Origin: Simmondsia chinensis
Lineage: Eukaryota; Streptophyta; Magnoliopsida; Caryophyllales; Simmondsiaceae
Reading direction: 5' to 3'
Assembly: GCA_018398585.1 (NCBI GenBank)
Contig: JAGTTD010000012.1
Location: forward strand, 24,127,036-24,191,035
Length of the DNA stretch: 64,000 nt
A program made the position numbers and the translations under genes. The notes under the pieces were generated by a model. The model did no database searches. It saw only the letters and a program-made list of their open reading frames with translations, and was not told where the DNA came from. Positions 58,320-64,000 of the stretch are shown piece by piece; the stretch's first letter is position 1, and the number at the start of each line of letters is the position of its first letter.

Positions 58320-58999
58320 TGTTGGTGTATTTTCAAAATATATGTGATGAATAAAGTGATAGGTATTGTCCCATACTTGGTTTTAAGTATTTTTTACTTG
58401 TATGGGGTGTGTGCTGACACACAGGGCTCATGTGTCGATACACAATCCTATAAAACCAAAAAAATGCAACTGTCTGGCAACACACGGGGCCCATGTGTTG
58501 ACACACAGATCTTACTAAATCACAGTAACATTTTGATAAGTTTTGGATATCTACTAAACCTTATTTTCTTATATATTTTCCCCCTGGTTCTTTGAAAAGC
58601 ACACATGAAAAATCTTTGTTTGCAAGTATTATGAAATATTAAAAAGGGAAAGTGTCACTTCGTGAAGGCATGTGTCCCTTCGTGAAGAGACACCTAAAAA
58701 CTATAAATAACCCTCTTCTCTCTCATGTTGAGAGATGATGATGATGAGTTTATAAAAACTAATCGCAAGAAACACTTGATTCAATTCATAATAAAGTGTT
58801 GTGAAAGTCTTGAAAAACATCATTCTTATTCTTCTCACTATATCTCTCCTCTTACACATCTTCACTTAATTTTTGGTTGTTGTTGTATCTCCGAGGATAT
58901 TTCGGACTCTGAAGTAAGCTTTAAGGAAAGTGATTATATAGCCTCGACACTTGAGATCTTTTGGTTACCCAGTTCCCGGTTTATTGGGAAATTCTCTAA
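58320..58999 (+). repeat. 3' LTR of the third copia-like element
   Basis: Starts TGTTGGTG, ends CTCTAACA. Four palindromes at 58,407-58,424, 58,430-58,444, 58,470-58,487 and 58,494-58,508; the left LTR has three. TATA box ctataaataac about 58,702. Confidence 0.8.
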
Positions 59000-59543
59000 C
59001 AGTTACATGCTTCATATTTTTTTCTTTGGCTTTGTAAATTGCCTCAATAAATTGAATTCATTTAAGTTGCCAATAATCATGGTTTTATTCTAATAGAAGA
59101 TACCTATTTATTGCCATAATGATTTATTCTACTAATATTTTTGGTCCAAAAATATGTATTTTTTATGATCTTTGAATACAATAATTGGAATACCTCATAA
59201 TGCTACCTTTTAGCTTTAAAAATCCCTTTTTTTTGGGATTTTATTTCACAATTTTAGTTATTTTAATTCATTAGATGAATAATAGCATGTTTCATTTTCC
59301 ATTAAACCTAAAATCCTAGAGAATATTTTTCTCTAATTTTTTTTGAAATTTGTCCTACTTTGTTTCCCTTTTTTTTTTTTTTTAACGTTAAATATCTTTT
59401 TTGTTCGTACTTTATCTATATATTTAGAAATGTGTTATTTTTCTGTTTGGCAATTCAACGCTTAAACCTTATCAATATTTTATGTTTTAATAATACTTTT
59501 TATTGGTCCAAGCCTATTTGTTACTTCTAATCTTTCATATACT
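58999..59543 (-). mobile_element. Helitron-like element, copy 2, remainder
   Basis: Resumes 'gttacatgcttcatattttt', repeating 70 bp already seen at 53,311-53,380, then continues parallel to copy 1 up to 'ctttcatatacta'. It contains the empty target site of the copy 1 MITE at about 59,130. Confidence 0.55.
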
Positions 59544-59718
59544 ATTCTATGAATTATCCAATAACTGAATGTTCACAAATGTTTACCCAAAAAAAAAAGA
59601 ATGTTACCAAACGGAACTAAATGTCTCTTTACTGACTATTTGTTTATTAATGTATGCCTCAAATGATGTTATATAGCCTTATACTATTGTTTATTGTTGG
59701 TGGTTCATTGATTTTGAA

Positions 59719-60171
59719 TAAAATTTTGGGCAAATTACAGAAAATCTCTTTATCTTTTGCTTCAGAAATAGAAAACCCCCCTCACAAATAAAAGCACTCA
59801 CAAAACCCCCTCACTTTTAAAAATTTATCACTTAACCCCCATGCAACTTATTTTTGACCATTTTGCCCTTAATGTTTAATTTTATTTTTAGAAAAGGGTT
59901 TTATATTATTAGATAAAAATTAAATATTTTATATTTTTATATAAGTTCAGAAAATAAAACGTATTTTTAAAATTTTCAGAAAAAAATATTATGAGATAAA
60001 ATATAATTTTTTTTTTGTTGAGGGGCAAAATGGTGAAAAAAAAGTTATTTGGGGGCAAAGTGAAAAATTTTCAAAAGTTAGGAGGTTTAATGAGTGATTT
60101 TATTAGTGAGGAGGTTTTTTGTTATTGAAGCACAATTGAGGGGGGTTTTCTGTAATTTACCCTAAAATTTA
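59719..60171. mobile_element. MULE-type MITE
   Basis: Element 59,728-60,162 (435 bp): left arm gggcaaattacagaaaa, right arm ttttctgtaatttaccc, with longer imperfect complementarity inside (aacccccctcac, ttatcact). Flanks taaaatttt and taaaattta form a 9-bp duplication with one change. Noncoding. Confidence 0.85.
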
Positions 60172-61086
60172 TTTTCATTGTATTTTAATAGATGATACCT
60201 ATATATTACCAAAGTAATGCGTCTTATTAATAATTTATGGTAAAATAATATGTATTTTTTGTAATGCTGTGAAATATAATAATTAAAATGCATAAAAGTC
60301 ACATTTTTAAAATTTCAAAAATCACATTTTAGTTTTATTCGATATGATTTCATAGCTATGTTATGTTTAATTTATTAGTTTCTCAGTGTCGTTTTTATTT
60401 TTTTCAATTATTGCCAAAAATTATGAAGAATTTTTTTTCTTCTTTTTTGAAGTTTTTCTTTTTTTGTTTTGAATATTAGTTGGCTTTCTATTTTTTTAAT
60501 GTTTTTTATGAAAATTTTTTTAACTTGGTCTATTTTACATTAAGAAAAGTGACTAAGAACAATATATGCTTGTGTCACATAATAATTGAAATAATAACAT
60601 TGAGAATATGTATTGACGCACCAATAAGAAGACACTAAACATGAGTTAAAAGGAATAGTATGTTAGTGCTGCTATTTTAAAGCTCATAAGTTGTGTGCTA
60701 AAATTAAAAAAATGTTACATATGATTTTACCTGGATCTGATGCTGCTATCTCTTTTTGATTCCTTGCATGAAATTTGTAACATTCCTATTTGAAAATGAA
60801 GATGTTGTCCTAATACTATGGTAATATTAGGTTGGCTTGTAAAGTAATTTGCTCATAACTTCTACTATTTATTGACTTTTTTTAGTTGGATTTGTAGAGG
60901 CTTTATGTCCCCATGTATTCTAATTTTTAAATTCCAACGGTGTAGATTTCTAGTAATGCATTTTTTTATGACATAAGTGATTGTTCATTATTATTCAAAA
61001 GTGTAGGTTTTTTGTAACCATCATCCACTATTTATTGGGTTAAAGATAATGCAACAGAAAGCTATATAATGAAGGCTTATTCTTTT

Positions 61087-61123
<37 letters not shown>

Positions 61124-61380
61124 TTAGAATTTATCTAATATATTATAACAAAGACACCCTGTTGAGCAAAAATATGAAATTTGTAAAACAAGAATTTTCT
61201 TATATACCTGGCATACATAGGTTTTATTAATTTAGGAAACGTCCCTGTTCAAGGTGACGTACACCCTTAATTACATCTCCCTTAGGAGAATAACCTTCGA
61301 TTCCGACTAATGATATATTTATGTTTTAATCAACTAACAAGGTGACTAGCCGATTAATTGATTTAAGTCAATGAGAGACA
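60172..61380. other. AT-rich intergenic DNA
   Basis: No gene found. A (TA)n microsatellite lies at about 61,084-61,121. Poly-T and poly-A stretches are frequent. Confidence 0.6.
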
Positions 61381-61724
61381 TTTTAGGTTAATTTGTATTT
61401 TGAAAGGTTCAACTTGAAGGTTATTTGGGTTTAGTCTTGGCTTAAGAGTTATTTGTACTTTGGTCTGACTTGAAAAGTATTTTGGATTTAGGTTCGACTT
61501 GGAAATCTTTTTAGATTGGAGTTTAATTTGGGCTTAGGTTCGACTTAGAAATCATGTTAGACTTGATTTGGCTTTAGTTTAGACTTGAGTTGGAAATTCA
61601 GACTTGATTTGAAAATTTAGATTTTGGTTTTGTCGGGAAGTAACTTGGATTTAAGCTTAGCTTTGGAAGCAATCTCCGTTTATTTGACTTCAATGTAGTC
61701 TCGAGTTTCGGTTTGACCAGGAAG

Positions 61725-61756
<32 letters not shown>

Positions 61757-62250
61757 CGAGGATTGACTTGAAATTTATTTGGATTGGAGTTTGACTTGAA
61801 ATTTATTTGGATTGGAGTTTGACTTGGAATTTATCTGGATTGGGGTTTGACCTAGAATTAATTTGGATTTGGGGTTTGACTCGGTTTTAGTTTGGATTTG
61901 AGGTTTGACTTGGTTTTGGTCTGGATTTGAGGTTTGACTCGCTTTTACTTTGGATTTGAGGTTCGACTCAGGTTCAAAATTGACTGAAACGTCATTTAAA
62001 TTTGAGTTTAATTTGGAAGACATCTTGACTTAGGTTTGGCATTTAGGATTTGAGATTGACGTGAGATTTACTTTGAATTTAGACTTGACATAGAAGTTAA
62101 CTTGGCTTAGGAATTTAGTTTTGAGTTTAAATTTGGTTTGACATGGAAGCTCTTTTGAATTTGAATTTGACATGAAGTTGGGGTTTAAGTGTGATGTGGA
62201 AGTCAATTTGAAGGTTTGAGTATGACATGGAAGTCAATTTGAGTAGTACC
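61381..62250. repeat. Degenerate ~30-bp tandem repeat
   Basis: Words of the form 'ttggatttgaggtttgactt' recur every 30-36 bp, clearest at 61,755-61,985. A poly-T run is at about 61,727-61,751. The minus-strand Asn/Ser/Lys-rich open frame at 61,775-62,023 is produced by the repeat. Confidence 0.78.
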
Positions 62251-62254
62251 GCGA

Positions 62255-62425
62255 TAGGTGACCTCCTGGGAAGTCCTCTCCCTCAAGTTAGAGGCACTGG
62301 GAAACAGCCTCTCTTCATGTTAACATCCTGAAGGGGGAAGGCTCCGTACATCGCCCCCCCCCCCCCCCCCCCCCCCCAAAGACCCTGCGTAGGCAGGAGC
62401 CCTTGAGGCACTGGGTATGTTCAAG
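62255..62425 (+). mobile_element. SINE with internal poly-C expansion
   Basis: 'aggtgacctcctgg', 'gaaacagcctctc', 'gggggaaggctccgtacat', 'agaccctgc' and 'cccttgaggcactgggtatg' follow the order of plant TS/Au-like SINEs. The usual few C's before 'agaccc' have become a run of about 31 C's (about 62,354-62,387). The most complete of the three SINE copies at its 5' side, in plus orientation. Confidence 0.75.
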
Positions 62426-62984
62426 ATAGAAGTCAATTTGAGGTTTTGGTTATTATGAATTTGAGTTTGAGCTCGATGATAGTAAATTTATATTTGGGTA
62501 CAAGATGACATTAAATTTGGGCTTAGGTTTGACATAGAAGTCTGTTTGAATTTAGGTCTTGACATGGAAGTCGTTTTGAATTTGGAACGGACATTAGAGG
62601 TATTTTGTTTTGGATTGGACATAGAAGTCATTTGGTTTAGGTTTTCCGAGTCAAATTGAACTGAGTCAACTAATTAGACTTAATATTGATTTCAAGAGAG
62701 AAAAAGAATTTATTTTATTATTTGGGTTGTATTTGAACTTAGTTGCCTATGTACCTCTTTAAGGGATCAAGCTGTTCGTAGTTCAACTCTATGTTGGATT
62801 TAATTTAGAGGGGTCGGATCTCATTTAGCTAATTAAAGCATTTCTTGTTCAACTCATTCATATTTCCTCTTTCTTTTTTTTTTTTTCTTTGAACATCGAG
62901 CTTACGTTCTTTTATGTCATTTTGTATCCTTGTCAAATCAACTTTAACATTAGATTGTTCTTGGTCAAACTACCTGAGTCCAGC
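62426..62984. other. Degenerate repeat continuation, no gene
   Basis: The 'gacatagaagtc' type words continue to about 62,650, then unremarkable AT-rich sequence. Confidence 0.5.
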
Positions 62985-63330
62985 ATTGTAAATTTGGCAT
63001 TTTTAAATTATGATTGTACCCGTAATTTAATATCGGGCTTCCTACGTACCCACTCTGGGATCACGTCAACGTAGGTCTAAAAAGGATATAGAAATTTTCA
63101 AATCGATTTTTTAATATTTGTAACCGCACCCGACTTTTTATTTTAGGTTTCCTACGTACCCTTTTCGGGGTCAAGTTAACGTAGTTCTTAAAAGAACAAC
63201 TGAAATTTCAATTTGATTTTTAAACTTTTGTAACCGCACTCAAAAAATTTTTATACTAAACTTCCGACGTACCCTTTTTGGGATCAGGTTAACGTAATTC
63301 TAAAAAGATCATTGCAAAATGTTTTAGTTT
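62985..63330. repeat. ~111-bp tandem repeat, three copies
   Basis: 'cctacgtaccc' is at 63,041, 63,151 and (as ccgacgtaccc) 63,264, each followed by a gggatca-like word and 'aacgtag'. Preceding 'tgtaaccgcac' also repeats. Noncoding. Confidence 0.85.
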
Positions 63331-63700
63331 GATTTTGAACGTTTTGAATTTTTACTACAACTTTTTTTATTCATTATTTTTTTCTCTGTTCTGTATTTTT
63401 TCTCCTTTTTTTTAATTTTCTTTTCTCTTTCTCTTTTTTTAAATAAAGAAAAGGAGAAAAAGAAAATAAAAAAAATTAATTTTTGTGCGTACCCCTCTCT
63501 TTCTTCTTCCCTCTTTCTTTATTTATTTTTATTTTATTTTTTTAATTTTTGGGGGTACTGTATGTACTCCTTTTTTGGTAATTTGAAAATTTTTTTTCTT
63601 GCGAAATTGCTAAGTAGATTTTACGGGGTCGAAGGAGTTTAATTGGAACTATTATGTTTCATAGACTCAAAAAGTCCATTTTGGTAATTAAAATCAAAAC
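63331..63700. other. Low-complexity T/A-rich spacer
   Basis: Poly-T/C then poly-A runs; no gene. Confidence 0.6.
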
Positions 63701-64000
63701 ATTGAAACTGTTAGGTTTCATAGACCCGTTAGAGTCCCCATAATTTGTTGGATCCGCTAAAATCTATAGACCCATTAGAGTCCGTATAATTTGTTGGATC
63801 CGCTAAAATCCACGGACCCGTTAGAGTCCGTATAATTTGTTGGATCCATTAGAATCCACGGACCCATTATAGTCCATATAATTTGTTGGATCCGCTAGAA
63901 TCCGCGGACCCGTTGGAATAGTATAATTTGTGGGATCCATTAGAGTCCGTATAATATGTTGGACCTGCTAGAGCCTGTACAATTTATTGGATCCATTAGG
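63701..64000. repeat. 46-bp tandem repeat, five or more copies, open at the window edge
   Basis: 'ttgttggatc' is at 63,745, 63,791, 63,837 and 63,883 (46 bp apart), with a variant at 63,928. Each unit contains 'ccgctaaaatcc' or 'ccattagaatcc' and 'gacccgttagagtcc'. The array runs off the right end. Confidence 0.9.

Larger units (their letters stand above)
53380..58999 (+). mobile_element. Third copia-like LTR retrotransposon, degraded
   Basis: LTR-like copies at 53,380-54,019 and 58,320-58,999 flank 4.3 kb of interior. A polypurine tract ggtggggga precedes the right LTR, and copia RNase H remnants lie at 57,290-57,720. No gag or RT is recognisable. The left LTR lacks its first ~15 bp. The flanks are a 70-bp duplication of Helitron DNA rather than a 5-bp one (see findings). 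Confidence 0.72.

Noticed and set aside
61775..62023. Minus-strand Asn/Ser/Lys-rich 82-codon frame
   Set aside because: Its Gln/Ser/Asn periodicity mirrors the degenerate ~30-bp DNA repeat.

Overview
This window looks like repeat-rich intergenic DNA from a flowering plant nuclear genome. It is strongly AT-rich and carries plant LTR retrotransposons with initiator-tRNA-Met primer sites, Mutator-type MITEs, SINEs, Helitron-like ends and a cluster of endogenous caulimovirid (pararetrovirus) sequence. I see no intact host gene, tRNA, rRNA or CRISPR array. The species cannot be named from the sequence.

Layout. 0.4-2.6 kb: a 214-bp tandem array, then a palindromic satellite built from ~21-bp units. 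2.6-7.5 kb: degenerate intergenic DNA with one SINE and a possible old LTR edge. 7.54-31.55 kb: four endogenous pararetrovirus copies, A (-), B (+), C (+) and D (-). A and B are the same type, with movement protein, coat protein, protease, RT and RNase H in ORF1 followed by a short ORF2 (A lacks the movement-protein part). C and D are a second type: ORF1 goes from movement protein directly to a zinc knuckle, without coat-protein core, protease, RT or RNase H, and ORF2 is much longer. D is a whole circle of this second type with about 113 bp of terminal overlap. 31.55-32.74 kb: two GC-rich foldback elements. 32.75-33.33 kb: a TRIM-like fragment.

33.33-52.06 kb is a nest. A minus-strand Ty1/copia element (LTRs at 33.33-33.77 and 51.49-52.06) is split in its RNase H region by a complete plus-strand Sirevirus-like copia element (34,244-47,038, 5-bp target duplication gctct). 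The Sirevirus has a solo LTR in its gag (36,597-38,595, duplication tgaac) and a MULE-type MITE in its 3' LTR (45,372-46,095, 9-bp duplication). 52.1-59.55 kb: two tandem Helitron-like copies, one carrying a 9-bp-TSD MITE, the other split by a third copia-like LTR element. 59.7-64 kb: another MITE, then degenerate, 111-bp and 46-bp tandem repeats and a SINE.

What stands out: (1) two pararetrovirus genome types in one locus, the second lacking capsid core and polymerase but keeping movement protein, zinc knuckle, ORF2, promoter, poly(A) signal and primer site, which suggests a two-component or helper-dependent virus; (2) a 441-codon open frame in the long ORF2 of copy D; (3) loss of the RT catalytic motif in both polymerase-bearing copies by different lesions; (4) a palindrome of the form ctgtgtgtcgacacacag, clustered 2-4 times in three otherwise unrelated repeat families.
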